Shown here piece after piece: positions 24,292-35,868 of a DNA stretch of 64,000 nucleotides. Each line of letters starts with the position of its first letter. Position 1 is the stretch's first letter. The notes below the pieces were generated by a model. It worked only from the letters and a program-made list of their open reading frames with translations, made no database searches and was not told where the DNA came from. Source of the stretch: Salinivibrio sp. ES.052 (GTDB taxonomy: Bacteria > Pseudomonadota > Gammaproteobacteria > Enterobacterales > Vibrionaceae); the NCBI RefSeq assembly GCF_900141775.1, contig NZ_FSRI01000001.1, positions 186,001 to 250,000 of the forward strand, read 5' to 3'. Made by a program: the position numbers and the translations under genes.

Positions 24292-24589
24292 GCTCTCCTA
24301 GAGTTGCCTTACCCTAATCATATCGTTGATGTTGTAGATTGCTAGGGCCAGCATACGTCTTCCATGCTATGCGTTTTTTTGTTTCTAAATGTTTCATCTT
24401 TATTGGTAAGCATCCGTTTTTTGTGCTGCTTTTCTAACTATAAAACAATTTAACATTGGGTTAACGGGCCTACTTATGGCTAACTATGCTGTTTTTTGCT
24501 TTACTGGCGATGATTTGTCATTTTATTGTCATTAAAACCTGCGTGATCAGGTAAGCCAAGACACAACATCGAAAATAACGGAGTTCTCA

Positions 24590-26152
24590 GTGAGCCAACA
24601 CATTAGCCAATCAACCGACACTGATCGACCGCGAGGGTTGGATCGGTTTTTAAATATGATAGAGCGCGCGGGCAACCGGATCCCAGATCCCGCCTTATTG
24701 TTTTTCTGGGGCTTGATTACCGTTTGGGTGCTTTCCGCTATTTTATCGCAGATAGAATTTAACTCGGTTCACCCTTTGACCGGTGATACCGTCCAAGTCA
24801 AAAACCTTCTTACCGGCACTGCGCTCGCCCACTTTTTAACCAGCATGGTTGACACTTTTACAGGATTTGCGCCGCTTGGGATTGTACTGGTAGCAATGTT
24901 GGGTGTGGGGGTAGCCGATCAGTCTGGCTTTATCACCACGGGGCTCAAGAAGATGCTGAGTGTGACACCGAAACAAGCGCTTACGCCGATGCTGATTTTG
25001 GTGGCGATCGTGTCACATACCGCGGCAGATGCAGGCTATGTGCTGGTGATCCCACTGGGCGGAATTATCTTCCACGCCGCAGGCCGCCATCCACTCGCGG
25101 GTATTGCAGCTGCTTTTGCCGGCGTGTCGGGTGGATTCTCGGCCAACTTTATTCCTTCAGGAATCGATCCATTATTGGCAGGCTTTACGGAGTCGGCCGC
25201 ACATGTACTGGACGATGGTTATCAAGTGAATCCGTTGGCCAACATCTACTTTACGGGACTGTCGTCTATCTTAATCGTGGCACTCGGCTGGTTTGTGACC
25301 GAAAAGATTGTTGAGCCACGCCTTAACCGCATGTCTATCGATGAAGATGCCGAAGAGGCCCCTGACCTTGGCTCATTTACGACGATTGAAGGCAAAGCCT
25401 TTAACCGTGCTGGATTGGCGATGCTGGTTGGGATCGCAGCGCTGGTGGCGGCCTCATGGCCTGAAACCTCGCCGCTTCGGTCACCCACAGGCGAGCTGAC
25501 CGCCTTTGATGCGCCGATTATGCAATCGATCGTGCCGCTGATTTTTGTGCTCTTTATTATCCCAGGCATTGTGTATGGCAAAACCGCGGGTACCTTTAAA
25601 ACCAGCCAAGATGTGATCAAATCCATGTCTGACACCATGGCGACCATGGGCGCTTATATGGTGATGGCGTTTTTCTGCGCGCAATTCTTGGCCGCATTTA
25701 CGCAATCAAACATTGGTACCTTGTTGGCGCTCAACGGCGCGGAGCTGTTGCAGTCAATGAACCTGCCCGGTGAGATGACGATTGTGGGGATGATTTTGCT
25801 GACGGCAATGGTGAACTTATTGATTGGTTCTGCGTCGGCAAAATGGGGCTTGATTGGTCCTATTTTGGTGCCGATGTTAATGGTCGTAGGCATTTCCCCT
25901 GAATTGTCGCAGGCGGCGTATCGTGTCGGTGACTCGGTCTCGAATATTATATCGCCTCTGATGGTGTTCTTCCCGCTGGTCGTGGTGTACTGCCAGCGCT
26001 ATGTGAAAGCCACCGGGATTGGTACCGTGGCATCGATGATGATCCCTTATTCATTGACCATGCTGGTGGGGTGGACCTTGTTCCTATTGGCGTATTGGGC
26101 GTTCGGGTTGCCACTGGGTATTCAAGCCAGTTACCAGTATCTGGTGCAATAA
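24590..26152 (+). CDS. AbgT-family transporter
   Basis: A 520-residue inner-membrane protein starting at GTG 24590. Family signatures: GLDRFLNMIERAGNRIPDPALLFFWG at the N-terminus and PSGIDPLLAGFTESAA mid-protein, with many hydrophobic helices and a two-fold repeat. AbgT members carry p-aminobenzoyl-glutamate or export sulphonamides (MtrF, YdaH). Single gene with its own upstream region (298 bp, 24292-24589, in which I see no further gene) and a strong downstream terminator. Confidence 0.9.
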   Translation: MSQHISQSTDTDRPRGLDRFLNMIERAGNRIPDPALLFFWGLITVWVLSAILSQIEFNSVHPLTGDTVQVKNLLTGTALAHFLTSMVDTFTGFAPLGIVLVAMLGVGVADQSGFITTGLKKMLSVTPKQALTPMLILVAIVSHTAADAGYVLVIPLGGIIFHAAGRHPLAGIAAAFAGVSGGFSANFIPSGIDPLLAGFTESAAHVLDDGYQVNPLANIYFTGLSSILIVALGWFVTEKIVEPRLNRMSIDEDAEEAPDLGSFTTIEGKAFNRAGLAMLVGIAALVAASWPETSPLRSPTGELTAFDAPIMQSIVPLIFVLFIIPGIVYGKTAGTFKTSQDVIKSMSDTMATMGAYMVMAFFCAQFLAAFTQSNIGTLLALNGAELLQSMNLPGEMTIVGMILLTAMVNLLIGSASAKWGLIGPILVPMLMVVGISPELSQAAYRVGDSVSNIISPLMVFFPLVVVYCQRYVKATGIGTVASMMIPYSLTMLVGWTLFLLAYWAFGLPLGIQASYQYLVQ

Positions 26153-26195
26153 GCGTTGAGTGGGCGATTTTATCGTCTATCGCTATTTTTCGGAC

Positions 26196-26224
26196 ACAAG
26201 CCGGCCTTCGAGCCGGCTTGTTTG
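26196..26224 (+). terminator. Rho-independent terminator after the AbgT gene
   Basis: ACAAGCCGGC, loop CTTCGA, GCCGGCTTGT then TTTG; 10-bp GC-rich stem. Confidence 0.88.
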
Positions 26225-26259
26225 TGTCGTATACTAGCCATTAATTGCGTAGCCAATGA

Positions 26260-26781
<522 letters not shown>

Positions 26782-26810
26782 TCTTGCTTGCCTAACTCAG
26801 GCAAAGTGTC

Positions 26811-26972
26811 CTAAAAAGCATCATCAAAGGCCGCAAATTCACGAATCGCAAAGGCACGTTGTCGCCAAAGCACCTTTTTATGCATATTTTGGCGCATACG
26901 CTTACGCCGGTTAGCGGATGAAATGTTGTTTTTGCGAAAGCTTTGTTTCACCAGCCGTTTTCTTGGAACCAT
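26811..26972 (-). CDS. 53-residue highly basic protein coupled to mltF
   Basis: I do not recognise the family. ATG at 26972 lies 7 nt after the mltF stop, and TGAGGACAGCATG places a GAGGA ribosome site over that stop, a typical coupling arrangement. The product is rich in Arg and Lys (VPRKRLVKQSFRKNNISSAN, RRKRMRQNMHKKVLWRQR) with a neutral C-terminus, suggesting nucleic-acid or ribosome binding. It is convergent with tadA. Real coding status is likely but not certain. Confidence 0.5.
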   Translation of the reverse strand: MVPRKRLVKQSFRKNNISSANRRKRMRQNMHKKVLWRQRAFAIREFAAFDDAF

Positions 26973-26979
26973 GCTGTCC

Positions 26980-28566
26980 TCATCGCGGTTGCGTGTCTGA
27001 TTGCGGTGTCGAGTTGTCCTCTGACAGTGATGACGCCGGATTTGGCGCTTGCTCGGTTGTTTTCTCGAGGGCTTGTGTCGACGGCTCATCGGGCGCGACT
27101 ATTGTCTGTAGGCCACCGAGATCTTCAACTTGTTGGCTGTCGAGTGATTCTATATGTGCTTTCTCATAGCCTAGAATACTTTGGTAGTAGCGACGAATAT
27201 TTTCGACATAGCTGAGCGCTTCGTAGCCACGTGCATAGCCGTAGCGTGTTTGGGTGTAATACTGGCGCTTGGCTAATAACGGCAGACGCTGCTTTACGTC
27301 ACTCCAAGAGTTGGGATCGGCACCTTGCGCATCCGTCAGTCGCCGTGCATCCATTACGTGGCCAAAACCAATATTATAAGAGGCGAGGGCAAACCAGATA
27401 CGTTCGTGCTGATTGACACTGTCAGGCACACGCTCGAGCACACGTTGCAGGTACAGAGCTCCCCCTTTAATGCTTTGTTCAGGGTCAAGGCGGTTTCTCA
27501 CACCGACCGATTTTGCGGTGGGGAGTGTGAGCATCATCATGCCTCTAACGCCTGTTGGGGAAATGGCGCGAGGGTTCCAATGTGATTCTTGATACGACAA
27601 CGCGGCAAGCAGGCGCCAATCAAAATCATTCGCGTGCTTTTTGAATAGCGGCTCCCATGTCGGCAATTTACTTTCAATGGCACGTAAGAAGGCACGTGTA
27701 TCAACATAATCAAATTGGTCGACATGACCGAAATATTTTTCTTCTAGGATTGCCAACTCACCGGTTTGATTCAACTCGCCAAAAAAGTTGACCATGAGAG
27801 CATAGGCGCTGCTATCTCCCTTTTTTTTCATAAACCAGGCTACAGGTTCATCTTCGCTCAGCGCCATGGCTACAGCGATATCCGGATGGGTGCGTTGCAT
27901 CAACGCAATATCAACCGAATCAGCGATGGTAAAATCAATGTCACCTTCTGCGACTTGTTTAAGCAGTTCGTCGTCGTCAGCGTCTTGCACCACTTTCCAG
28001 CTCAAATCGGGATGATCTTTTTTCAGTGTTTGTAAGGTCAGATCGTGGCTAGAATCTTCCACCACCGCCATGACAGCGTCTTCACGGTTAAAGTCCCCCA
28101 CATCGCGTGGGCGCCAATGGCCTTTTTTGTAGACGACTTGTTGGCTGACAAAATAGTAGGCGGGGCCGGGGCGGAATTGTGCGAGTCGTTGATCGGTAAT
28201 CGTGAGACTAGCGGCAATCACATCGACATCACCGCGTTCTAATGCGGGGAAAAGGCCTGATAGGGTATAGGTGGGGATCATTTCTAGCTTGACCCCAAGC
28301 TTATCGGCGAAACGTTTAGCGAGTTCGTAATCGAGACCGGTCGGGCCATCGGGGCCAATATAATAAGAGAGCTCGTTGTTTAGCGTCCCGACCCGAAGAA
28401 CTCCACGGTCACGGATTTTGTCCAAGACGGTACGATCGTCGAATTGCCAATCACAGCCGACTAACACGAGGCTAAGCACTAACACGGCTAGGCTAGTCAT
28501 CCATGATCGCAGAGAAAAGTCGCGCTGAGTCAAAGGCAGTCGCTCGCTATTGCAGGCCAGCATCAT
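26980..28566 (-). CDS. mltF: Membrane-bound lytic murein transglycosylase F
   Basis: About 528 residues from the ATG pair at 28566 (the open frame extends further upstream into the PurR/purL promoter region and is unlikely to be translated). The signal ends in a lipobox-like LVLVGC. An amino-acid-binding-type (SBP_bac_3) domain follows (VLRVGTLNNELSYYIGPDGPTGLDYELAKRFADKLG), then the lytic transglycosylase domain with the catalytic Glu in ALSYQESHWNP and SPTGVRGMMMLT. It cleaves peptidoglycan to 1,6-anhydro products at the outer membrane. Divergent from purL. Confidence 0.92.
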   Translation of the reverse strand: MMLACNSERLPLTQRDFSLRSWMTSLAVLVLSLVLVGCDWQFDDRTVLDKIRDRGVLRVGTLNNELSYYIGPDGPTGLDYELAKRFADKLGVKLEMIPTYTLSGLFPALERGDVDVIAASLTITDQRLAQFRPGPAYYFVSQQVVYKKGHWRPRDVGDFNREDAVMAVVEDSSHDLTLQTLKKDHPDLSWKVVQDADDDELLKQVAEGDIDFTIADSVDIALMQRTHPDIAVAMALSEDEPVAWFMKKKGDSSAYALMVNFFGELNQTGELAILEEKYFGHVDQFDYVDTRAFLRAIESKLPTWEPLFKKHANDFDWRLLAALSYQESHWNPRAISPTGVRGMMMLTLPTAKSVGVRNRLDPEQSIKGGALYLQRVLERVPDSVNQHERIWFALASYNIGFGHVMDARRLTDAQGADPNSWSDVKQRLPLLAKRQYYTQTRYGYARGYEALSYVENIRRYYQSILGYEKAHIESLDSQQVEDLGGLQTIVAPDEPSTQALEKTTEQAPNPASSLSEDNSTPQSDTQPR

Positions 28567-28637
28567 CGTGCTAGCGGTGATCGATAGACGCGATATTCTA
28601 CGTGAATAGACCGCAGACCGATAGAGGGAAATTTTTT

Positions 28638-28688
28638 GCGCAAACGGTTGCGTCAGGTGTGTTGTCCCTGACACTTTTGCCCTATAAT
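28638..28688 (+). promoter_or_regulatory. purL promoter with PurR operator
   Basis: GCGCAAACGGTTGCGT (28638-28653) is close to the PurR consensus ACGCAAACGTTTNCNT. A TATAAT at 28683-28688 follows at promoter distance. Together they indicate purine-dependent repression of purL, as in E. coli. Confidence 0.8.
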
Positions 28689-28761
28689 GGCGGCCGCTTG
28701 TTTAAAAGGCTAGCGCTTAACGGGCTTTTACTCTGTTCACCATTGCGGTAACGCGTGTGGT

Positions 28762-28803
28762 GATACCCAAGTTATCATGCCAGAGCGCGATAACTTAGGT
28801 ATC
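28762..28803 (+). promoter_or_regulatory. Long hairpin in the purL leader
   Basis: GATACCCAAGTTATC (28762-28776) pairs with GATAACTTAGGTATC (28789-28803) with one mismatch around a 12-nt loop, ending 36 nt before the purL ATG. There is no T-run, so it is not a terminator. Leader RNA structure or a dispersed palindromic repeat are both possible. Confidence 0.6.
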
Positions 28804-28838
28804 CCCTTTCATTTACCGCTAACGAGAGACGTACGCAC

Positions 28839-31800
28839 ATGGATATTTTGCGTGGATCCCCCGCACTGTCTGAGTTTCGTGTCAACAAACTGCTAGCGAG
28901 CTGCCAAGCTCATCAGTTACCGGTGACGGCACTGTATGCTGAGTTTATTCACTTTGCTGATTTACAGCATCCGTTGGATGCGGCTGAGCAAGACAAACTG
29001 GAAAAACTTCTAGCCTATGGGCCCACCCTCTCTTCGCATATGCCTGATGGCACTTTGTTTCTCGTTACTCCGCGGCCAGGCACTTTGTCTCCGTGGTCAT
29101 CAAAGGCAACCGATATTGCCCATAACTGCGGCTTGGATGCGGTTAAACGCTTAGAGCGCGGAACCGCGTACTATATCCAATTATCGGCGCCATTAAGTGA
29201 TGAGCAACACGCGACCTTAATCGGATTGTTGCACGATCGAATGATGGAAAGTGTGTTCGGTGAGCTAGAAGCCGCAGCGGTGCTGTTCGAACAAGCGGAA
29301 CCTACGCCGATGCATAGCGTGGACGTTCTCTCTGGTGGTCGAGCCGCTTTAGCTGAGGCTAACCAAGCTTTAGGGCTGGCACTGGCAGACGATGAAATCG
29401 ATTATCTGGTCGAGAACTTCACACAGTTAGGACGCAACCCTAACGACATTGAATTAATGATGTTTGCGCAAGCCAACTCTGAGCATTGCCGACACAAAAT
29501 ATTCAACGCCGATTGGACCATTGATGGTGAGAAACAGCCCAAGTCGCTGTTTAAAATGATCAAAAACACCTACGAGCAGACACCGGATAACGTCCTCTCT
29601 GCGTATAAAGACAACGCAGCAGTGATGACTGGCTCAAACGTGGGGCGCTTTTTTCCCACCCCAGACAGCCACACCTATCAGTATCATCATGAACCTGCTC
29701 ATATTTTGATGAAAGTCGAAACCCATAACCATCCGACGGCTATTTCGCCTTGGCCGGGCGCGGCAACGGGGTCTGGCGGTGAAATTCGTGATGAGGGTGC
29801 GACAGGCTTGGGCGGCAAACCCAAAGCGGGATTGGTTGGTTTTTCTGTTTCGAACTTAAAAATTCCCGGCTTTATTCAGCCTTGGGAACAAGATTATGGT
29901 AAGCCAGAGCGCATTGCCACTGCGCTCGATATTATGTTGGAAGGTCCGTTGGGCGGTGCTGCGTTTAACAACGAATTTGGACGGCCTAACTTACTCGGCT
30001 ACTTCCGTACCTATGAGCAGTGGGTGACCTCCCATGCCGGAGAAGAAGTGCGCGGCTATCACAAGCCCATTATGCTTGCCGGTGGGATGGGAAATATCCG
30101 CGATGAGCATGTGCAAAAAAATGACATCGACGTTGGCGCAAAATTGATCGTGCTGGGCGGGCCTGCAATGAATATCGGTCTTGGCGGTGGGGCGGCATCG
30201 TCCATGGCATCAGGCCAGTCGGCAGAAGACTTGGACTTTGCCTCGGTGCAACGTGAGAACCCAGAAATGGAGCGTCGCTGCCAAGAGGTGATTGACCGTT
30301 GCTGGCAGCTTGGCGAGGACAACCCGATTGCCTTTATTCATGATGTGGGCGCCGGTGGCCTCTCGAATGCGATGCCAGAGCTGGTCGATGATGGCGGCCG
30401 CGGTGGACGCTTTAACCTGCGTGATATTCCTAATGATGAGCCGGGCATGAGCCCGCTCGCCATTTGGTGTAACGAGTCACAAGAGCGTTACGTGTTAGCC
30501 GTAAAACCCGAAAATATGCCGCGTTTTGAAGCCTTGTGTGAGCGTGAGCGCGCCCCTTATGCGGTGCTTGGTGATGCCACCGACGCGCGCCATTTGTCAC
30601 TTAGCGATAGCTATTTTGACAATATGCCCATCGATATGCCGATGGATATTCTGCTGGGTAAAGCGCCCAAGATGCATCGCGACGTTACGCGTCAGCAAGT
30701 GACAGGCACCGCACTTAACACCCAGGGTATTGAACTGGCGGAAGCTTGTGAGCGTGTTTTACGTTTGCCTGCGGTGGCGGAGAAAACCTTCTTGATCACC
30801 ATCGGTGATCGCTCGGTGACCGGGCTGGTGGCGCGTGACCAAATGGTCGGCCCCTGGCAGGTGCCGGTCGCGAACTGTGCGGTCACTGCGGCCAGTTATG
30901 ACAGCTACCACGGCGAAGCGATGGCGATGGGCGAACGCACCCCTGCTGCCTTGCTCGACTTTGCTGCCTCGGCCCGTATGGCGGTGGGCGAAGCACTGAC
31001 CAATATCGCCTGTGCTGATATTGGCAGCCTGACCAACATTAAGTTGTCTGCTAACTGGATGTCTGCGGCTGGGCACCCGGGCGAAGACGCTGGTTTGTAC
31101 GAAGCGGTCAAAGCCGTGGGTGAGGAGCTGTGTCCGGAGCTGTCATTGACCATTCCGGTGGGTAAAGACTCGATGTCGATGAAAACCCAATGGCAGCAAG
31201 AAGGTGAAAACAAAACCGTGACGGCACCGATGTCGCTGATCATCACCGCTTTTGGGCGCGTAGACGATGTGCGCCGTACGGTCACGCCACAATTGCGTAC
31301 TGATAAAGGTGACAGCCACCTGATTGCGATTGATCTCGGTGACGGGGCGCAGCGTCTGGGCGCGACCGCGTTGGCGCAGGTGTATCATCAACTGGGTGAT
31401 CAGCCTGCCGATGTCACCAGCAGCGCGCGCCTAAAAGATTTTTTCCATGCGATGCAAACCTTGGTGGCAGAACAAAAGCTGCTGGCGTATCACGACCGTG
31501 CCGATGGCGGCTTGTTCGTGACCTTGGCAGAAATGGCGTTTGCCGGTCACACGGGCATTGATGTAGATATTGCCCGCTTAGGTGACGATGCCTTGTCGGT
31601 GCTGTTTAACGAAGAGTTGGGCGCAGTGATCCAAGTGACCGCGCAAGATCTTGAGCGCGTCAATGCCGTGCTAGCGGAGCATCAATTGACCGCATGCAGC
31701 CATCTGATTGGCGGCTTAAACGGTAGCGATGAGATTATCTTGCGTCACGGTGAGGCACCTGTCTATCAAGCCAGTCGCCAGTACTTACGTCAGATTTGGG

Positions 31801-32729
31801 CTGAAACCACGTATCAGATGCAAGCGCGTCGTGACAATCCCGATTGTGCGCGTCAGGAATTTGATGGCAAGCAGTCGGACGATCCCGGTTTGCACGCCTC
31901 GCTGAGCTTTGATGTCCACGAAGACATTGCAGCGCCGTATATTGCCACCGGCCAGCAACCGACCATGGCCATTTTGCGTGAACAAGGCGTTAACTCGCAC
32001 GTAGAAATGGCAGCCGCCTTTGACCGTGCCGGATTTAACGCCGTGGACGTTCACATGAGTGATATTCTTTCAGGGCGGGTCAGCTTGGACGGTTTCCAAG
32101 GGCTGGTGGCCTGTGGCGGTTTCTCTTACGGCGATGTATTGGGCGCCGGTGAAGGTTGGGCGAAATCGATTTTGTTCAACAGCCGCGCGCGCGACCAATT
32201 TAGTGCTTTCTTTAGTCGTGAAGACACGTTGGCACTTGGCGTGTGTAATGGCTGTCAGATGCTTTCGAACCTGCATGAATTGATCCCAGGGGCGGCGCAC
32301 TGGCCACGGTTTGTCCGCAACGAGTCTGAGCGCTTTGAAGCCCGCTTTAGCATGGTGGAAGTGCAATCGAGTCCATCGGCCTTCTTTGCAGGGATGGCGG
32401 GGTCACGCATGCCCATTGCGGTATCGCATGGTGAGGGCCGCGTGGAGGTGCGCGATGCTGAGCATTTGGCGGCGATTGAAGCGTCCGGCACGGTGGCGCT
32501 ACGTTACACCGATAATCACGGCCAGCCAACACAAGCGTATCCGGCTAACCCGAATGGCTCACCAAATGGCATTACCGCGCTGACCACTGAGTCGGGTCGC
32601 GTCACTATTATGATGCCGCACCCAGAGCGAGTATTCCGCACCGTAGCGAACTCTTGGCACCCAGACGATTGGGGCGAAGACAGTGCGTGGATGCGCATGT
32701 TCCGCAACGCGCGGGTGACCTTGGGTTAG
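28839..32729 (+). CDS. purL: Phosphoribosylformylglycinamidine synthase
   Basis: A 1296-residue large-type FGAM synthetase, fourth step of purine synthesis: FGAR + Gln + ATP to FGAM. Order: N-terminal PurS-like part, linker, two PurM-like synthetase halves ([42 protein letters not shown]; later [13 protein letters not shown]), and a C-terminal class I glutaminase with nucleophile in [10 protein letters not shown] and the His/Glu pair in [10 protein letters not shown]. Length matches the single-chain enzyme of gammaproteobacteria. Controlled by the PurR-type site upstream. Confidence 0.97.
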   Translation: MDILRGSPALSEFRVNKLLASCQAHQLPVTALYAEFIHFADLQHPLDAAEQDKLEKLLAYGPTLSSHMPDGTLFLVTPRPGTLSPWSSKATDIAHNCGLDAVKRLERGTAYYIQLSAPLSDEQHATLIGLLHDRMMESVFGELEAAAVLFEQAEPTPMHSVDVLSGGRAALAEANQALGLALADDEIDYLVENFTQLGRNPNDIELMMFAQANSEHCRHKIFNADWTIDGEKQPKSLFKMIKNTYEQTPDNVLSAYKDNAAVMTGSNVGRFFPTPDSHTYQYHHEPAHILMKVETHNHPTAISPWPGAATGSGGEIRDEGATGLGGKPKAGLVGFSVSNLKIPGFIQPWEQDYGKPERIATALDIMLEGPLGGAAFNNEFGRPNLLGYFRTYEQWVTSHAGEEVRGYHKPIMLAGGMGNIRDEHVQKNDIDVGAKLIVLGGPAMNIGLGGGAASSMASGQSAEDLDFASVQRENPEMERRCQEVIDRCWQLGEDNPIAFIHDVGAGGLSNAMPELVDDGGRGGRFNLRDIPNDEPGMSPLAIWCNESQERYVLAVKPENMPRFEALCERERAPYAVLGDATDARHLSLSDSYFDNMPIDMPMDILLGKAPKMHRDVTRQQVTGTALNTQGIELAEACERVLRLPAVAEKTFLITIGDRSVTGLVARDQMVGPWQVPVANCAVTAASYDSYHGEAMAMGERTPAALLDFAASARMAVGEALTNIACADIGSLTNIKLSANWMSAAGHPGEDAGLYEAVKAVGEELCPELSLTIPVGKDSMSMKTQWQQEGENKTVTAPMSLIITAFGRVDDVRRTVTPQLRTDKGDSHLIAIDLGDGAQRLGATALAQVYHQLGDQPADVTSSARLKDFFHAMQTLVAEQKLLAYHDRADGGLFVTLAEMAFAGHTGIDVDIARLGDDALSVLFNEELGAVIQVTAQDLERVNAVLAEHQLTACSHLIGGLNGSDEIILRHGEAPVYQASRQYLRQIWAETTYQMQARRDNPDCARQEFDGKQSDDPGLHASLSFDVHEDIAAPYIATGQQPTMAILREQGVNSHVEMAAAFDRAGFNAVDVHMSDILSGRVSLDGFQGLVACGGFSYGDVLGAGEGWAKSILFNSRARDQFSAFFSREDTLALGVCNGCQMLSNLHELIPGAAHWPRFVRNESERFEARFSMVEVQSSPSAFFAGMAGSRMPIAVSHGEGRVEVRDAEHLAAIEASGTVALRYTDNHGQPTQAYPANPNGSPNGITALTTESGRVTIMMPHPERVFRTVANSWHPDDWGEDSAWMRMFRNARVTLG

Positions 32730-32746
32730 CCATTAAATGTGATATG

Positions 32747-33218
<472 letters not shown>

Positions 33219-33249
33219 TCGCGTGCTTGCAGTCGATACCGCTAACAGC

Positions 33250-33281
33250 AAAAAGCCAAGCATTCTGCTTGGCTTTTTTGT
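33250..33281 (+). terminator. glnB terminator
   Basis: AAAAGCCAAGCA, loop TTC, TGCTTGGCTTTTTTG; the complementary A-run makes it bidirectional for the convergent yitT-type gene. Confidence 0.9.
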
Positions 33282-33320
33282 TTTGCTTAGTCTTGTTGTA
33301 TTGATTGGCGTTGAGGTCGC

Positions 33321-33938
33321 TTAAACGCCTGGATGAGCGGGGTGCGCCTGATAGCGCCCGGGCTTGTGGTTCATCGCCAAAACCAAATTGAGCACAACCG
33401 CGCCAACCACAGACCACATCAGCAGATCCCGGTCGATGAGGAAGAAAGATAACGCGAGAATAGAGCAGTCGATGCCCATTTGTAGCTTTCCTGCCGAGAT
33501 CCCAAACTTGTCCTGACAATAGAGCACCAGGACGTTAAAGCCGCCCAAGCTCGCGTTGTGGCGAAAGATCATCAGCATCCCAACCCCCATCAACAATCCG
33601 CCGACCACGGCACAGTAGGCGGGAGCGAGCCAAGTGATTTCGAAAAAATAAGCAATGTGATCAGCCATGACGGAGACGGCGCCACCCGCGAATAAACTTC
33701 GGACAGCAAAGCGCGGGCTCATTCTAAACCAAGCCATCATGTAAAAAGGGCAGTTACAGAGAAAATACAACGTACCGAACGATAGGTCGGTAAATTGACT
33801 GAATAACAATGCGAGACCTGTCGTGCCCCCTGTTAACAACCCGGCCTGCTGTAAAAAAAACACCCCTTGAGCGACCAAAAAAGCGCCGGAGGCGATGGCA
33901 ATAATGTCTTCTTTCAAGCTGTGTTGATAACGGCTCAC
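33321..33938 (-). CDS. YitT family membrane protein
   Basis: About 205 residues from GTG at 33938, chosen because AGGGAG lies just upstream; the open frame extends further, to 34067, but that part is not membrane-like and has no ribosome site. Several transmembrane helices with the family motif FLQQAGLLTGGTTGLALLFS and later FRHNASLGGFNVLVLYCQDKFGISAGKLQMGIDC. Function of this DUF161-type family is unknown. Convergent with glnB. Confidence 0.8.
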   Translation of the reverse strand: MSRYQHSLKEDIIAIASGAFLVAQGVFFLQQAGLLTGGTTGLALLFSQFTDLSFGTLYFLCNCPFYMMAWFRMSPRFAVRSLFAGGAVSVMADHIAYFFEITWLAPAYCAVVGGLLMGVGMLMIFRHNASLGGFNVLVLYCQDKFGISAGKLQMGIDCSILALSFFLIDRDLLMWSVVGAVVLNLVLAMNHKPGRYQAHPAHPGV

Positions 33939-34443
33939 ACGGCTTCTCCCTACAAAAATGTCAACAACAAAAAAGGCCGCCAAAACCCATGTGGGCCGGC
34001 GGTGAAAAAGGTTTTTGGGAATTTCGGGCGCGCATTTTATCGCCAATGGTGATTGATAGGAAGTCAATGGGGTAAATAAGCTGATCTTAAAACGTCAGTA
34101 TTGTGATACTCCGCTGTAAAATCTTTACACTGTATTATTTAAAGTGCAGGCGTAAGCGAAAACAGACCGATTTAAAAGAAAAAGTGTGGCACAGGCTACC
34201 TGATAGGAGGGATTTTTTGTAGAATGGGAAACGCAGTCATGGCGGTGACGAAAACGTTTGCGTAGCGCCGCTGTAGTGAACGATTTTCCTTGGCTTAATC
34301 GCTTTGATTTGTCATGTTAAGGCGACTAAGCCAAGGCGTGATCTAAGCCATCACACCTGTACACATTTTTGCTAGGTGATTTGAAAGAGCCCTAGCTTCG
34401 CTTTTTGGGTAATTGCCCGCCAATGTTAAGTCAGGAGAGACAA
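33939..34443 (+). promoter_or_regulatory. glyA control region with PurR box and leader inverted repeat
   Basis: No gene in this 505-bp gap. ACGAAAACGTTTGCGT (34248-34263) is a near-consensus PurR box, expected since glyA is PurR-controlled in E. coli. Downstream, CCTTGGCTTA (34288-34297) and TAAGCCAAGG (34327-34336) form a perfect 10-bp inverted repeat in the probable leader, without a T-run. The left half, next to the YitT gene, contains only weak GC-rich palindromic sequence. Confidence 0.7.
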
Positions 34444-35694
34444 ATGCTAAAGCGTGACATGAATATCGCGGATTATGATCCAGCGCTGTTTGCGGCGATG
34501 GAAGAAGAAAGTACGCGCCAAGAAGAGCATATTGAGCTGATCGCCTCAGAAAACTATACCAGCCCACGCGTGATGGAAGCGCAAGGCTCTCAACTGACCA
34601 ACAAGTACGCGGAAGGCTATCCCGGCAAGCGTTATTACGGCGGTTGTGAATATGTAGATAAAGTCGAGACATTGGCCATCGAGCGTGCTTGTGAACTGTT
34701 TGGTTGTGAATATGCCAATGTTCAGCCGCATTCTGGCTCACAAGCTAACAGCGCGGTATATATGGCGCTATTAAACCCAGGTGATACGGTGCTAGGTATG
34801 AGCTTGGCACACGGTGGGCACTTAACCCACGGCTCTCCGGTTAACTTTTCGGGTAAACACTATCATGTTGTCCCGTATGGCATCGATGAAGCCGGTAAAA
34901 TTGACTATGAACAAATGGAGCAGCTAGCGCTTGAGCACAAACCCAAAGTGATCATCGGTGGTTTCTCTGCCTACTCACAAGTGGTGGACTGGAAACGCAT
35001 GCGTGAGATTGCTGATAAGGTCGGCGCTTGGTTCTTTGTCGATATGGCCCACGTTGCTGGCCTCATTGCTGCAGGCGTCTACCCGGATCCTTTACCACAT
35101 GCGCACGTGGTCACCACAACGACCCACAAAACACTCGCGGGCCCACGTGGTGGTCTGATCTTGTCGAACGCGGGTGAAGACATTTATAAAAAGCTCAATT
35201 CAGCAGTATTCCCAGGGGGGCAGGGTGGTCCGTTAATGCACGTGATTGCCGGTAAAGCGGTGGCGTTCAAAGAAGCGATGGAGCCTGAATTTAAGGCCTA
35301 CCAATCACGTGTTATTGATAATGCACGTGCGATGGTAAAAGGCTTTCAAGCTCGCGGGTATAAAATCGTATCGGGGTCAACGGATAACCACCTGCTGCTC
35401 GTGGATCTAGTTGACAAAAATATCACTGGCAAGGAAGCAGACGCAGCACTAGGCGCGGCGAATATTACGGTGAACAAAAACAGTGTACCGAACGATCCGC
35501 GAAGCCCGTTTGTGACATCGGGGATCCGAGTGGGAACGCCTGCGATTACGCGTCGTGGCTTCACCGAAGACGATGCCGAGCAGCTCGCGCACTGGATGTG
35601 TGATGTGCTAGATAACATTAACAACGAGCAAGTGATTGCAGAGACAAAAGAAAAAGTCCAAGCCATTTGTCGTCGGTTACCTGTGTATGCCTAA
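34444..35694 (+). CDS. glyA: Serine hydroxymethyltransferase
   Basis: A 416-residue PLP enzyme from ATG 34444 (CAGGAGAGACAA upstream). Converts serine and tetrahydrofolate to glycine and methylene-THF. [40 protein letters not shown] at the N-terminus, and [14 protein letters not shown] with the PLP-binding lysine, are the family signatures. Length is standard. Monocistronic, with a terminator after it and a PurR-type site before it. Confidence 0.97.
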   Translation: MLKRDMNIADYDPALFAAMEEESTRQEEHIELIASENYTSPRVMEAQGSQLTNKYAEGYPGKRYYGGCEYVDKVETLAIERACELFGCEYANVQPHSGSQANSAVYMALLNPGDTVLGMSLAHGGHLTHGSPVNFSGKHYHVVPYGIDEAGKIDYEQMEQLALEHKPKVIIGGFSAYSQVVDWKRMREIADKVGAWFFVDMAHVAGLIAAGVYPDPLPHAHVVTTTTHKTLAGPRGGLILSNAGEDIYKKLNSAVFPGGQGGPLMHVIAGKAVAFKEAMEPEFKAYQSRVIDNARAMVKGFQARGYKIVSGSTDNHLLLVDLVDKNITGKEADAALGAANITVNKNSVPNDPRSPFVTSGIRVGTPAITRRGFTEDDAEQLAHWMCDVLDNINNEQVIAETKEKVQAICRRLPVYA

Positions 35695-35723
35695 CGACGG
35701 GTAGGCAATCTGTATGATAAGTC

Positions 35724-35746
35724 AGGCGCCTTGGGGCGCCTTTCTT
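35724..35746 (+). terminator. glyA terminator
   Basis: AGGCGCC, loop TTGG, GGCGCCT then TTCTTATTT. Confidence 0.85.
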
Positions 35747-35868
35747 ATTTGTTAGCCTATCTGTGACCCTGTTTGGGGCACAAAACCATTATAAAGTCCT
35801 CTTAGATAGGCTTTTTCATCTTCGCAAATCGGTTACACTAGCGGGATGATACTGAGGAGGCGACGCTC

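Noticed and set aside
29000-32700. Many long minus-strand frames across purL
   Set aside because: These mirror the codon pattern of purL, and none has independent start signals or family motifs.
33939-34067. N-terminal extension of the YitT-type protein
   Set aside because: The extension lacks a ribosome site and membrane character; GTG 33938 has AGGGAG at the right distance.
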